DNA of 64,000 nucleotides from NORP294 sp047627915 (GTDB lineage: Bacteria > Bacteroidota > Bacteroidia > Flavobacteriales_E > Vicingaceae), in the NCBI GenBank assembly GCA_047627915.1, contig JBLHTZ010000004.1:34797-98796 (forward strand), read 5' to 3'. Made by a program: the position numbers and the translations under genes. Of the stretch, positions 49,072 through 58,067 are shown in pieces. The notes beneath the pieces are model-generated. The model was not told the DNA's origin. It searched no databases and worked only from the letters and a program-made list of their open reading frames with translations. Every line of letters starts with the position of its first letter. The stretch's first letter is position 1.

Positions 49072-50352
49072 ATGAAAAGTTTTTTCTCATTGTTTTTTCT
49101 CTTTTTGTCTGCTCTGGGATTTAGTCAAATTCTATCCGGACCTATGATTGGTCATCAAACTCCAGAAGAAACAAAAATTTGGCTACAGACGATAGAGCCA
49201 AGCTCCCTTACTATCAGCTACTCATCTAAAAATGAGTCAATAAAAAAAATAACTGCAGCCACAAGCTCAGATAACTGGAACACTGCTACCATTCAATTTG
49301 AAAGGTTAAAACCGAACACCCTATATAATTATAAAGTAAGCTCTCAAGGGAAAGTACTTTTTGAAGGAACTTTTATCACTCTTCAACTTTTAGACACCAG
49401 AAACCTCCCCAATTATAGTTTCGCATTTGGAAGTTGCACCTACATCAATGAAAAACAATTTGATCAAGAAGGGGAACCGTTTGGAAGAGCTCTTGGTATA
49501 ATAAAAAGTATTGAGAGCAAGCAGCCGGATTTTATGTTGTGGCTGGGTGATAATGTTTATTTACGAAAAGGAGAGTGGAGTTCTAAAACGGGTGTTTACA
49601 GAAGGTATACTAACTTTAAATCTCAGCCTGAACTGCAATATTTTTGGCAAAACACGCCGCACTATGCCATTTGGGACGACCACGACTTTGGTCCCAACGA
49701 TGCTGATCGAAGCTTTTTCAATAAAGAAATTACCCTACAGGCTTTCAAAGATTTTTGGGCAAACCCAAGCTACGGGGTAAATAGTCAGCCAGGAATTACT
49801 TCTCAGTTTAGCTACCAAGACATTGAGTTTTTTTTATTGGATAATCGCTATTTTAGAAGCCCAAATGAAAGAAAAACGGGAGAACGGGAAATTCTAGGAA
49901 AGGCGCAAATAGAATGGTTGGTTGATGCCTTGGTAAACAGCAAAGCTAGTTTTAAGTTTATTGCAGTTGGGGGGCAGTTTATAAGTGATGCCGCCGTTTA
50001 CGAAAATCACGCTACTTATCCCGAAGAGCGAAATTATTTGTTGGATTTAATTGAAAGAGAGGAACTAAAAAACATTGTTTTCTTAACTGGCGATCGTCAC
50101 AAAACGGAATTAAGCCAACTCACCTTAAAAAATGGAACCACAATATACGACTTTACCTCCTCTCCTATGGCATCCAAAGCCTTTGACTCAGAAAACGAAG
50201 GCAATACAAATCAGGTGAAAGGAACTCATGTGGCAACTCAAAATTTTGGTACTATTTCGGTTTCAGGCGATTACAAAAATCGGTTGTTGTTGTTAAAAAC
50301 ATTCGATGCCACGGGAAAATTATTGTGGGAAAAAGAAGTACAAAAACAATAA
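49072..50352 (+). CDS. PhoD-like alkaline phosphatase/phosphodiesterase
   Basis: A 426-residue exported hydrolase. A signal peptide ends at GFSQ; an N-terminal Ig-like domain (about 20-105) binds the chain end. The PhoD core begins YSFAFGSCTYINEKQF near residue 113, has WLGDNVYLRKGEW near 158 and YAIWDDHDFGPNDADRSF near 200 (the main metal motif), LLDNRYFRS near 260 and FLTGDRHKTELSQL near 340. It probably cleaves phosphate from organophosphates or teichoic-type polymers at the surface. Length is normal. The start is MKSFFSLFFLFLSALGFSQ. Confidence 0.87.
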   Translation: MKSFFSLFFLFLSALGFSQILSGPMIGHQTPEETKIWLQTIEPSSLTISYSSKNESIKKITAATSSDNWNTATIQFERLKPNTLYNYKVSSQGKVLFEGTFITLQLLDTRNLPNYSFAFGSCTYINEKQFDQEGEPFGRALGIIKSIESKQPDFMLWLGDNVYLRKGEWSSKTGVYRRYTNFKSQPELQYFWQNTPHYAIWDDHDFGPNDADRSFFNKEITLQAFKDFWANPSYGVNSQPGITSQFSYQDIEFFLLDNRYFRSPNERKTGEREILGKAQIEWLVDALVNSKASFKFIAVGGQFISDAAVYENHATYPEERNYLLDLIEREELKNIVFLTGDRHKTELSQLTLKNGTTIYDFTSSPMASKAFDSENEGNTNQVKGTHVATQNFGTISVSGDYKNRLLLLKTFDATGKLLWEKEVQKQ

Positions 50353-50405
50353 TAAATTGATCATCATTAACTTTTACAAATTATCTACCTATAAAAAATA
50401 ACATC

Positions 50406-51155
50406 ATGAATATTAAAATTGCTTATGTTGCTCTAGCTTCATCTGTTATCCTTTCTTGTGGAACAGTAAATGAAATCATGAAAGGAGTTGAAGAGATGCT
50501 AAATGAGGCAGGAACAACTACCAATAGCATACCTTCTAATTTAGAAATTGGAAATGGGTTGAAAGAAGCACTAGTAAAAGGAGCCACCAATGGGGTAACT
50601 AGTCTTTCTGCAGCGGGCGGTTATTTAAATAGTCCCCAGTTTAAAATCCCTTTTCCAAAAGATGCTCAAAAAATAGAAACAACCCTTCGAGATTTAGGCC
50701 TAGGAAGCGAAGTAGACAAAGTAATCGTTTCTTTAAACAGAGCTGCTGAAGACGCGGTTACAGAAGCAAAGCCTCTATTTGTAAATGCTATTAAACAAAT
50801 GACCTTTGCGGATGTGAAAAACATTCTTATGGGAGACAACATGGCTGCCACAAATTACCTAAAAAGCAAGACAAGCTCTCAACTACAGGCTGCTTTTCAA
50901 CCAAAAATTCAAGCTTCTTTAGATAAAGTAAACGCTACAAAATACTGGAATGATGTAGTTTCTCGTTACAATAAAATACCATTGGTGACAAAATTAAACC
51001 CAGATTTGAACTCATTTGTTACTGAGCAAGCAATCAAGGGTCTGTTTACAAAAGTTGCACAAGAAGAGTCTGCTATTAGAGCGAACCCTGTTGAACGAAC
51101 GACAGGTTTACTACAAAAGGTTTTTGGATACGCAGATACTCAAAAGGGGAATTAA
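50406..51155 (+). CDS. DUF4197 family lipoprotein
   Basis: A 249-residue lipoprotein with a signal peptide and lipobox ILSCG near residue 18. The mature part is all helical: GNGLKEALVKGATNGVTSLSAA near 48, FPKDAQKIETTLRDLGLGSEVDKV near 78, LFVNAIKQMTFADVKNILMG near 120 and LNSFVTEQAIKGLFTKVAQEE near 200, which is the DUF4197 pattern. The function is unknown; the family is widespread in proteobacteria and Bacteroidota. It converges on the DUF2141 gene by a shared TTAA stop overlap. Confidence 0.88.
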   Translation: MNIKIAYVALASSVILSCGTVNEIMKGVEEMLNEAGTTTNSIPSNLEIGNGLKEALVKGATNGVTSLSAAGGYLNSPQFKIPFPKDAQKIETTLRDLGLGSEVDKVIVSLNRAAEDAVTEAKPLFVNAIKQMTFADVKNILMGDNMAATNYLKSKTSSQLQAAFQPKIQASLDKVNATKYWNDVVSRYNKIPLVTKLNPDLNSFVTEQAIKGLFTKVAQEESAIRANPVERTTGLLQKVFGYADTQKGN

Positions 51156-51583
51156 ATTTCCATCAACTTTATTCGTTCAATCGTGCTCTTAACTAGCTTA
51201 ATACTAGATTCACGAAAAGAAGGAGGCCCGAAAGGTATTTCTTGCAATTTGGTAAAACCGAAAGGTTCTTTTGGGATTCCTATCATGTTTTTATCCATAA
51301 TGCCGTTCATGTTCTTATCCTGCATTAAGGTAACTGCATACTCCCCTGTTGGAAACTCACCCAGCTCAATAATCATCGACTCACTTTCAACTTTAATCGT
51401 GTAGCTTCTAAGTGCTCTTTTTCCGGCCTCCGGATATCCGTCTTCCGAATTAAATAACAAAATACCAAGGTTTCCTTTTATCTCTGTTATGCCTTCTACT
51501 TTTATTGAAAGCTTATGTTTCTCCGTTGGAGTTGAAAAACCAAATAGCGCAAAAAAAAAGGCCCCAATAACTATCTTCTTCAT
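51152..51583 (-). CDS. DUF2141 family secreted protein
   Basis: A 143-residue exported protein. A signal peptide (about 1-20) is followed by a single DUF2141 beta-sandwich: KLSIKVEGITEIKGNLGILLFN near residue 25, GEYAVTLMQDKNMNGIMDKN near 82 with conserved D-x-N-x-N-G-x-x-D, and EPFGFTKLQEIPFGPPSFRES at the end. The family is small and its role is unproved, perhaps calcium-linked binding at the cell surface. Its stop shares TTAA with the convergent DUF4197 gene. Confidence 0.87.
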   Translation of the reverse strand: MKKIVIGAFFFALFGFSTPTEKHKLSIKVEGITEIKGNLGILLFNSEDGYPEAGKRALRSYTIKVESESMIIELGEFPTGEYAVTLMQDKNMNGIMDKNMIGIPKEPFGFTKLQEIPFGPPSFRESSIKLVKSTIERIKLMEI

Positions 51584-51624
51584 AAAATTATTTCAATTAA
51601 AAGTAGCGCCAAAAAATTAAAGTA

Positions 51625-52317
51625 CTAACTAAAGAATTTACTGTTCCACTCAGCATCGCTAAAGTTCTCTCGAATCATAAAAACAATCATACAGGCTATT
51701 CCACATATTGCAATAAAGCTATGAACGAATAAAAAAACAAAGACATCTATACTAGTTGTTGGAATGGCAAGAGAAAATAAAAATGCAACTGCCAACAACG
51801 TCCAAAACATAGACATAAAACTTCTCAAAGGAGTTGCCAATAAGGCTCTAAACCGATTCAGTTCCCCTCCCCACTTGTGAATAAAGTAAAACTTGTTATC
51901 CGTAAGTTGCAGGAATAATAGCGGATCAGAGTCCTTATCCTCTAACTGAAATAGTTTTTTAGGAGCAACAATTTTAAATCCATCTATTGGGAATCCCAAC
52001 TGTTTTTCTAATGCCTTTACCTTCAAAATTCCTTCTGCAGGTATTTCTCCGATGAACGCTTTCGAATCTAAAAATCGAAGACGGTATTTAATACAAACCT
52101 GTCTGATTTGCTCTAAAGAATAAATATTGTTTGAGTCAAATTTTGAAAGGTCAATCGTTTTAAATTCCGACCTTTTACCTTTTAATTTGTTTGTAATTTC
52201 TATTTCTTTTTCAAGGTCTTCGTTGAGAATGTTTTGAACCTCCTCCAAAACATTAACCTTAGAGTTTTTCTTGATTTTTTGAAGTTCCTCTTGTAAATCA
52301 ACCGTATTAAAATTCAT
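51625..52317 (-). CDS. Conserved membrane protein of unknown function
   Basis: A 230-residue protein with a charged, coiled-coil-prone N-terminal half (LQEELQKIKKNSKVNVLEEV) and two membrane segments near the C-terminus (about 165-190 and 195-220). A middle segment (LRFLDSKAFIGEIPAEGILK) reads as a compact domain. I do not recognise a family. I chose the internal start (MNFNTVDLQEEL) over one 34 codons upstream, because the upstream part is basic, low in structure and has no clear ribosome-binding site. Its neighbours are a DUF2141 protein and a cytochrome gene. Confidence 0.55.
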   Translation of the reverse strand: MNFNTVDLQEELQKIKKNSKVNVLEEVQNILNEDLEKEIEITNKLKGKRSEFKTIDLSKFDSNNIYSLEQIRQVCIKYRLRFLDSKAFIGEIPAEGILKVKALEKQLGFPIDGFKIVAPKKLFQLEDKDSDPLLFLQLTDNKFYFIHKWGGELNRFRALLATPLRSFMSMFWTLLAVAFLFSLAIPTTSIDVFVFLFVHSFIAICGIACMIVFMIRENFSDAEWNSKFFS

Positions 52318-52448
52318 CTTTTTAGCGTTAAAAAAGTTTTTGAACTCAAGTTCTTTGGCAAAATAGCCTGTTTGGTTTGGTTGAATGATTGGCTTGCGAA
52401 TTATAAAAATAACCAACAAAAAGGAATGATGTTTTACTGAATTAAAAA

Positions 52449-53456
52449 TTAATTAGCCTCTTGCTCAATATATGCTCTTAAGTCTTCTAATTGTTGGTCG
52501 CTCATTCGCTCTTTTGGATACAATGGCATATACCTCGGCTTTCCTTGTCCCGCGTATGTTCCTTTTCTTACAATGTCATATAAATTGTAATCCGTTTTCT
52601 TCCCAATACTTCTTTTAAATTTTTGGAAATCTACTTTTGAATTAGTAAAGGCTACTCCAGAAACTCCGCCATCTTGATGGCACGACATACAACTTAGCTC
52701 ATACACTTTCTTGCCATTTTCAGGGTTTCCTTGTATTCCTTCAAATCCTAAATCTTGCCGATTTGGCGAACTTCCAAATGTTGCAGGAGATTTGAGTGAA
52801 TATTTCTTTTTGAGCAGAGCAATACTTTCACTTCTGTTTTTTTGATTTTCGATTGCATCTAATTCTTTTTCAGACAATTCTAAGTCTTCTATTTTTAACT
52901 GATTGTTCCAGTAATAAGCCAAAATGGCTTCTAATTCCCAATCTTCTAAGTACCTACCAGAAGAACAAACTTTTGCGCACAATTGAGTGGATTCAGCTAA
53001 ACTGTTGCGTGCTGGTTTCACCAAATCTCCATACTTCTTGTAGTAGTCATCATTATACCAACTTTCTCGATTTGCTATTCCATAAAACGTACTTCCTTGT
53101 AAAAACTTTAGCCCATTTTCTTCGGCATAATCCAGTCTTGCTTGGGGGTCGAAAGAAGCAACATTTGAGTCTTCTTTTACAGGACTATGGCAAGATGTGC
53201 ACGTATAAAATCGGCTAATATATTTCGACTTCTTACCATCGGGTCCAATCGTCCTGCCCTTGAAAACTAAATCTGCACCCTGCAAAATTTGCTCAGCTGT
53301 CGCATTTGGTCTAGCATGACTTGGTAAATCCTCACCTAAAGCAGTCAAAACTTCTGAAATTGTAGTTTTTGCACTAAAAATAGGTTCAGGTGTCTTTAAG
53401 GCAAGAACCATAACAAGACATGCTACAGTTGCTGATGAAGCAATTAAATATTTCAT
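52449..53456 (-). CDS. Exported di-haem c-type cytochrome
   Basis: A 335-residue exported cytochrome. An N-terminal membrane segment or signal leads to two haem c sites: CTSCH at residues 86-90 and CMSCH at 256-260. Distal methionine candidates lie in the C-terminal half (KPRYMPLYPKERMSDQQLED). A segment FYGIANRESWYND near 124 and LCAKVCSSGRYLEDWELEAIL near 159 recall monohaem cytochromes of sulfur or quinol pathways, but I cannot assign one. It is the last gene of a minus-strand group with a beta-barrel and a second haem protein. Function is electron transfer in the periplasm. Confidence 0.87.
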   Translation of the reverse strand: MKYLIASSATVACLVMVLALKTPEPIFSAKTTISEVLTALGEDLPSHARPNATAEQILQGADLVFKGRTIGPDGKKSKYISRFYTCTSCHSPVKEDSNVASFDPQARLDYAEENGLKFLQGSTFYGIANRESWYNDDYYKKYGDLVKPARNSLAESTQLCAKVCSSGRYLEDWELEAILAYYWNNQLKIEDLELSEKELDAIENQKNRSESIALLKKKYSLKSPATFGSSPNRQDLGFEGIQGNPENGKKVYELSCMSCHQDGGVSGVAFTNSKVDFQKFKRSIGKKTDYNLYDIVRKGTYAGQGKPRYMPLYPKERMSDQQLEDLRAYIEQEAN

Positions 53457-53581
53457 TTATCTCCTTTAATTGTTTTCTAACTTATATAAACACAATTCAA
53501 TGTGTGATAATTGTCTAACTAACGCTACGTTAACAAAATTTGTATTTCACTTTTATTGTTGATTCTCAAATTTTTCATTTT

Positions 53582-54418
53582 CTACTTGTACTTCCTTCCT
53601 TTAACCTGAAAATCTCTTGTGATATTGAACCCCAACATAATGTCCCCCTTCGACCATTCTCCAAAAGTTTCCGAAATAAAAAACTTCTCTGTCATTCCTC
53701 TGGAATTCCCAAGGTGTAATTGAAAAACATGATGTTTCGTTTCTATATCAAACCCAAGAGCGAGTGAATTTGTATTAACATCTGGCAGCTGGTCTGGTAA
53801 GGAAAAATAATATTCTGCTTTAAAACTCAACATTTGTGTTAAACGAATTCGACCTGCAGTTCCAATAGAAAATATATCGTTATTAAACTCCCTAGAGGGT
53901 GTTAAGTTTCGGTGTAAAAACGTTGGCATTACTTGAATTGAAAGTCTATCTCCAAACTTTTTTGCAATTAAAACTTGATGACTGAACGACCAGCGTAAGT
54001 TCATGTTTATGTCAGACAAACCATAAGGCTCTTTTAATGAATTGTAGTCGGAAGAACTTAACCATGTTATAGAAACAGCAGAACCTTCACTTATTTTTTG
54101 TGAAAGCAAGCAAATTTTTACAAAGCCATCTATTGTTTTTTGAAAGGAACTACGACCTAGACCTATCGTTATCTTATCGGTCAATCCATAATCAAATCCT
54201 AAGCGAATAGTAGATTGATCTAACCCATATAGTTCATACAACCCTCCGTTAATAAGACCAAAACGGTGAGCAATAATAAATTTCATCGAACCCTCCTTGT
54301 TGGTTTCAACTGAATGACCGTTGACCACTCTGGTATCATCAAAAGTTTCCTTTACTATTTCTTGTGAATAGGTTGACAATGAAAATAAAAACAGAAGGGC
54401 TAACAGACTTTTTTTCAT
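53582..54418 (-). CDS. DUF5777-type outer-membrane beta-barrel
   Basis: A 278-residue outer-membrane protein with a signal peptide (ending STYSQ) and alternating beta-strands: FIIAHRFGLINGGLYELYGLD near residue 48, LGFDYGLTDKITIGLGRS near 73, SIQVMPTFLHRNLTP near 160. The pattern ends FNITRDFQVKGRKYK. This fits the DUF5777 barrel family, found near c-type cytochromes in Bacteroidota. It lies three bases after the CX4CH lipoprotein stop, so a role with the cytochromes is likely. Transport substrate is unknown. Confidence 0.78.
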   Translation of the reverse strand: MKKSLLALLFLFSLSTYSQEIVKETFDDTRVVNGHSVETNKEGSMKFIIAHRFGLINGGLYELYGLDQSTIRLGFDYGLTDKITIGLGRSSFQKTIDGFVKICLLSQKISEGSAVSITWLSSSDYNSLKEPYGLSDINMNLRWSFSHQVLIAKKFGDRLSIQVMPTFLHRNLTPSREFNNDIFSIGTAGRIRLTQMLSFKAEYYFSLPDQLPDVNTNSLALGFDIETKHHVFQLHLGNSRGMTEKFFISETFGEWSKGDIMLGFNITRDFQVKGRKYK

Positions 54419-54421
54419 AGC

Positions 54422-54784
54422 TTAGTTATTTTGGGCTCCTTCGTTAATCCACGTTTGAATTAACTCTTTTTCACTTTGAGGTAATGGTCCACCTTGAGGC
54501 ATTGTTCCGGCGATAACTCTTGAATTCGCTTTTGTTTTATTTTGCTCAATTTGTGTATATGTTTCCAAGGTTGGAAAGTTACCAAAGCTTGCATGACAAC
54601 CAGAAGTAGCGCATTTATTGGCTATTAAAGGCTGAATATCGGTGGCAAAAAACACTGTTGCGCTATCAGCGGTTGCTGTCGTTTTAATTACAGGCTGTTG
54701 TGGTAGCAGATCTTCTGCATTTTCTGACTCACAAGCCATTAAAAAGGCCAATAAGACTAATGTTATTAGGGCAAAATATTTCAT
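54422..54784 (-). CDS. Small haem-like lipoprotein (CX4CH motif)
   Basis: A 120-residue lipoprotein with a signal peptide and lipobox near residue 18 (FLMACESEN). The mature part contains NKCATSGCHASFGNF near residue 60, where the cysteine pair and H are spaced as C-x4-C-H rather than the usual C-x2-C-H. Proteins of this type in Bacteroidota are usually called cytochrome c-like, but the extra residues mean haem attachment is not certain. A later GTMPQGGPLPQSEKELIQTW would supply a methionine ligand. It is first in a small operon with the DUF5777 barrel and the di-haem cytochrome. Confidence 0.74.
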   Translation of the reverse strand: MKYFALITLVLLAFLMACESENAEDLLPQQPVIKTTATADSATVFFATDIQPLIANKCATSGCHASFGNFPTLETYTQIEQNKTKANSRVIAGTMPQGGPLPQSEKELIQTWINEGAQNN

Positions 54785-54832
54785 AAAATAGTTATAATGA
54801 GTTTTTAAATATATTAAAATAGTTCGAGGTTT

Positions 54833-56080
54833 TTATGCTCGTTCCAAGGTTATAACAGATATTTCCGGCAAAATTCCAACTCGTCCTGGATAACCAATAT
54901 AGCCAAAGCCCCTGTTTACATATAAATACTGACCTCCTGATTGGTACAAACCTGCCCACTCGTCATAGATGTACTGAACAGGACTCCACTTAAATCCTGG
55001 AATGTCTATTCCAAATTGCATCCCGTGGGTATGCCCAGAAAGCGTTAAATCAATATTTTTGTATTTTGGTAATACCTCGGCTTGCCAGTGACTTGGGTCG
55101 TGAGACAAAAGTAAATTAACTGAGGAGTCTGGTAAATCTTGCATAGCTAAATCCAATTTCCCATACTTAGGAAATCGAGCTTTAGCTCCCCAATTTTCAA
55201 CCCCAATTACATTCAAAACTTCTCCATCCACTCTTATTTGTTTGTGCTCATTCATCAATAAATTCCAACCCATATTTTTATGAATTGTTGCTAAATCAGC
55301 TAAATTCTTTTGCTTTTGTGCTTGACTTTCCCACTGTACATAATCACCGTAGTCATGATTACCGAAAACAGAGTAAACTCCCAAAGGAGCATTCACCTTT
55401 GCAAAAACACTACCCCATTCTTGCATTTCAGTTGCTTTGTTGTTCACCAAGTCTCCCGTAAAAAAAGCTAGATCAACTTTTTCATCAGCTAGCATTTGAA
55501 CCCCACCTTTAACAGCCGTTTTATTCCAAAAACTTCCCGAATGAATATCAGACAATTGTCCTATTCGTAAACCTTCCAACGCTTTTGGTAAGTTTCTAAT
55601 TGGAAGCTTAATTCTTCTCACTCTATAATCATGTGCTCCACTAATTATACCCCAACTTAATGAAACAATTGGGACAGCAGCAACGATTAAACCTGTTGTT
55701 GCTATAAACTTAGACCGAGAAATGCCTTCTTCGCTTGAGACTGTTTCAGGACTAGATAATTTCATAATTATCCATCGCACAAATCGTTGAATGTCATCGA
55801 AAAAGACAAACAGGCCTAGAAATAGTTTCGCCAACACATTAATAAAAACAAAAGACATTAAAGCGGTGCGGGCATGCTTTGCTATGCCATCAGGGTTTCC
55901 AAAATTGTACATGAGGGTCGCAGCGATTACCAAGAAAGTAATAGAAAAATATAAAATTTTTATACCTTTTTGGAAACCTTCTAACTGATTCGCCGTAAGT
56001 ATCTTGATCGCTTGAAAAGCGTAGTAATCTATTAACAAAAAAACAACACTAAAAACGGCAACAAAAAGGATTCGATTCAT
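54833..56080 (-). CDS. Membrane-anchored metallophosphoesterase
   Basis: A 415-residue protein with three to four N-terminal membrane segments (about 1-155) and a C-terminal metallophosphoesterase domain (about 170-410). All metal motifs are seen: GQLSDIHSGSFW near residue 178 (D-x-H), FFTGDLVN near 210 (G-D), GNHDYGDY near 242 (G-N-H-D), LLLSHDPSHW near 325 and LSGHTHGMQFG near 348 (G-H-x-H). The layout matches the YkuE/YaeI-like group of lipid or cell-wall hydrolases. The active site faces the periplasm by topology. It lies just upstream of the cytochrome group but likely has its own promoter. Confidence 0.86.
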   Translation of the reverse strand: MNRILFVAVFSVVFLLIDYYAFQAIKILTANQLEGFQKGIKILYFSITFLVIAATLMYNFGNPDGIAKHARTALMSFVFINVLAKLFLGLFVFFDDIQRFVRWIIMKLSSPETVSSEEGISRSKFIATTGLIVAAVPIVSLSWGIISGAHDYRVRRIKLPIRNLPKALEGLRIGQLSDIHSGSFWNKTAVKGGVQMLADEKVDLAFFTGDLVNNKATEMQEWGSVFAKVNAPLGVYSVFGNHDYGDYVQWESQAQKQKNLADLATIHKNMGWNLLMNEHKQIRVDGEVLNVIGVENWGAKARFPKYGKLDLAMQDLPDSSVNLLLSHDPSHWQAEVLPKYKNIDLTLSGHTHGMQFGIDIPGFKWSPVQYIYDEWAGLYQSGGQYLYVNRGFGYIGYPGRVGILPEISVITLERA

Positions 56081-56106
56081 AACAACAAAGGAAGCAGTTT
56101 AATTGC

Positions 56107-56136
56107 TTGATTGTTTTCGCAAAGGTTCTATTTTTG
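56107..56136 (+). promoter_or_regulatory. Candidate promoter for mscS (TTG, 19 bases, TATTTTTG)
   Basis: TTG at 56,107-56,109 and TATTTTTG at 56,129-56,136 are separated by 19 bases, the Bacteroidota -33/-7 spacing. It ends 26 bases before the chosen mscS start and supports it over an in-frame ATG at 56,103 that lies upstream of the promoter. Confidence 0.55.
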
Positions 56137-56162
56137 TGGCAAGATTCTTAAAAACTATTCAA

Positions 56163-56981
56163 ATGGAGATAATGGACAAGTACTCAGATTACATCATGGC
56201 CTTTGTGATGCAGTACGGCCCAAAATTAATTGGCGCAATTATTACACTCATCATTGGTTTGTGGATAGTTAAACGAATAAGTAAGTTTTTTTCCAAAACG
56301 CTTGAGAAAAAGGAAATTGACCCTTCTTTGAGACCATTCTTAAGTAGCATGGTAAACACACTGTTAAACGTTTTCGTGGTCGTGTCTGCCTTGAGTATGA
56401 TGGGCATTGAAATGACCTCATTTGTAGCTATTTTGGGTGCTGCGGGCTTGGCGATAGGCTTAGCGCTTTCAGGAACATTGCAAAATTTTGCAGGTGGAGT
56501 TATTATTTTAATCTTAAAACCCTTTAAAGTTGGAGATTTTATCGAGGCTCAAGGCTATTCCGGAACAGTTTCATCTATCCAAATATTCAATACAGTTCTT
56601 AAAACACCAGACAACAAGACAATTATTATTCCAAATGGTGGGTTATCAACCGGCGCTCTAACAAATTATTCAACAGAGCCAACAAGAAGAGTAGATTGGA
56701 CTGTTGGAATTGGGTACGGTGACGATATAGAAAAAGCAAGAAAAATTCTATTGGATATATTAAGTGCTGACGATAGGGTTTTCAACGACCCCCCTCCTTT
56801 TATTCAAGTTTCTGCCTTAGCGGATAGTTCAGTTAATTTAGCAACCAGGGTTTGGGTGAATTCTGGAGATTACTGGGGTGTTTCTATGGAAACAAACGAA
56901 AAAATTTACAATGAGTTTAATAAGCAAGGAATAAACATTCCTTTTCCGCAAATGGATGTGCACGTGCGCAAGCAAAACTAA
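56163..56981 (+). CDS. Mechanosensitive channel, MscS family
   Basis: A 272-residue inner-membrane channel that opens under membrane tension to release ions on osmotic downshock. Three membrane segments occupy about residues 8-110, the third being the pore helix (ILGAAGLAIGLALSGTLQNFA) with the A/G pattern typical of MscS. A beta domain follows (LKPFKVGDFIEAQGYSGTV near 110, IPNGGLSTGALTNYS near 150) and the C-terminal alpha-beta part. The start is ATG at 56,163 (MEIMDKYSDYI), or possibly 56,172. Single-domain, small MscS form. Confidence 0.92.
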   Translation: MEIMDKYSDYIMAFVMQYGPKLIGAIITLIIGLWIVKRISKFFSKTLEKKEIDPSLRPFLSSMVNTLLNVFVVVSALSMMGIEMTSFVAILGAAGLAIGLALSGTLQNFAGGVIILILKPFKVGDFIEAQGYSGTVSSIQIFNTVLKTPDNKTIIIPNGGLSTGALTNYSTEPTRRVDWTVGIGYGDDIEKARKILLDILSADDRVFNDPPPFIQVSALADSSVNLATRVWVNSGDYWGVSMETNEKIYNEFNKQGINIPFPQMDVHVRKQN

Positions 56982-57012
56982 GTACTCCCTATAACATTTT
57001 TATAAAACAATC

Positions 57013-58008
57013 ATGAAGAAGTTAATTGCAATAGCCTTACTATTTGGAGGGTTAAATTCCTTTGCTCAAGTTACAGAAGGAGAGAAAAAGTTAAAAACCG
57101 TTAGAACTGATACTAGTGATGGCTGGAAAAAAGGTGGATTATTCAACATTAGCTACACACAAGTATCCTTGACCAATTGGGCAGCAGGGGGGCAAAACTC
57201 CATCTCTTTAGCAGGATTTTCTAGCCTTTTTGCGAATTATAAGCAAGGTGGGTCAACTTGGGATAATACATTGGTATTACAATTTGGACAAGTAAAGCAG
57301 GGAGGTGGTCCTGTAATCAAGTCTGATGACAGAATTCAACTTACCTCTAAGTATGGAAGAAAAGCAAGTGAGCACTGGTATTTTGCTGGCCTATTTGATT
57401 TTCAAACACAATTTACTGTAGGTTATTCAGAACCAAATAACAGTGCAACAAGAATCTCAGATTTTATGTCACCTGCATACTTTTTAGGTGCACTTGGAAT
57501 GGATTATAAACCGAGTAAAAACTTTACCGTCTTTATTGCCCCAATAACCGCTAAATATACCGTAGTGAATGACGACTCCCTTGCTTTTGATGGAGCGTAT
57601 GGAGTTCAGGGTTACGAAGTTGATGACAATGGTAACGTTACGAATTTTGAAAAAACAAGATTGGAAGTTGGAGGGTATTTGAGATTGAACTACAAGAGAC
57701 AAATCATGGAAAATATCACTTACCAAACTAACTTAGGTTTGTTTTCAAACTATGCTAACAACCCTCAAAATATAGATGTAAACTGGGATAACATCTTAAA
57801 TATGAAGATAAACAAATACATTAGCGCATCAATTACTACCTCATTAATTTACGATGATGATGTTAAAATTACAGTTTTAAAAGACGATGGAACTCCTAAA
57901 CAAAAAACATTAGCTGATGGCACTACTAAGGCAGCTGTTATAGGACCTAGAACACAATTTAAGTATGTTTTAGGTGTAGGCTTTGCTTACACTTTTGGAA
58001 ATAAGTAA
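57013..58008 (+). CDS. DUF3078 family outer-membrane protein
   Basis: A 331-residue exported protein. A signal peptide ends at SFAQ; the mature part is a beta-barrel with the DUF3078 opening KKGGLFNISYTQVSLTNWAA GG, followed by NSISLAGFSSLFANYKQG near residue 75 and strands to the C-terminus (TQFKYVLGVGFAYTFGNK). The function of the family is not known; it is common in Bacteroidota outer membranes. It has a strong terminator after it and no close partners, so it is a single-gene unit. Confidence 0.86.
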   Translation: MKKLIAIALLFGGLNSFAQVTEGEKKLKTVRTDTSDGWKKGGLFNISYTQVSLTNWAAGGQNSISLAGFSSLFANYKQGGSTWDNTLVLQFGQVKQGGGPVIKSDDRIQLTSKYGRKASEHWYFAGLFDFQTQFTVGYSEPNNSATRISDFMSPAYFLGALGMDYKPSKNFTVFIAPITAKYTVVNDDSLAFDGAYGVQGYEVDDNGNVTNFEKTRLEVGGYLRLNYKRQIMENITYQTNLGLFSNYANNPQNIDVNWDNILNMKINKYISASITTSLIYDDDVKITVLKDDGTPKQKTLADGTTKAAVIGPRTQFKYVLGVGFAYTFGNK

Positions 58009-58028
58009 AAAATAATGTTTCTTTATTG

Positions 58029-58067
58029 AATAGGCTCATTTTCAACTAGAGAATGAGCCTATTTTAT
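58029..58067 (+). terminator. Rho-independent terminator after DUF3078 gene
   Basis: A stem AATAGGCTCATT paired with AATGAGCCTATT, with a loop of about ten bases and a T-rich tail, lies 20 bases after the stop of the DUF3078 gene. Confidence 0.85.
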
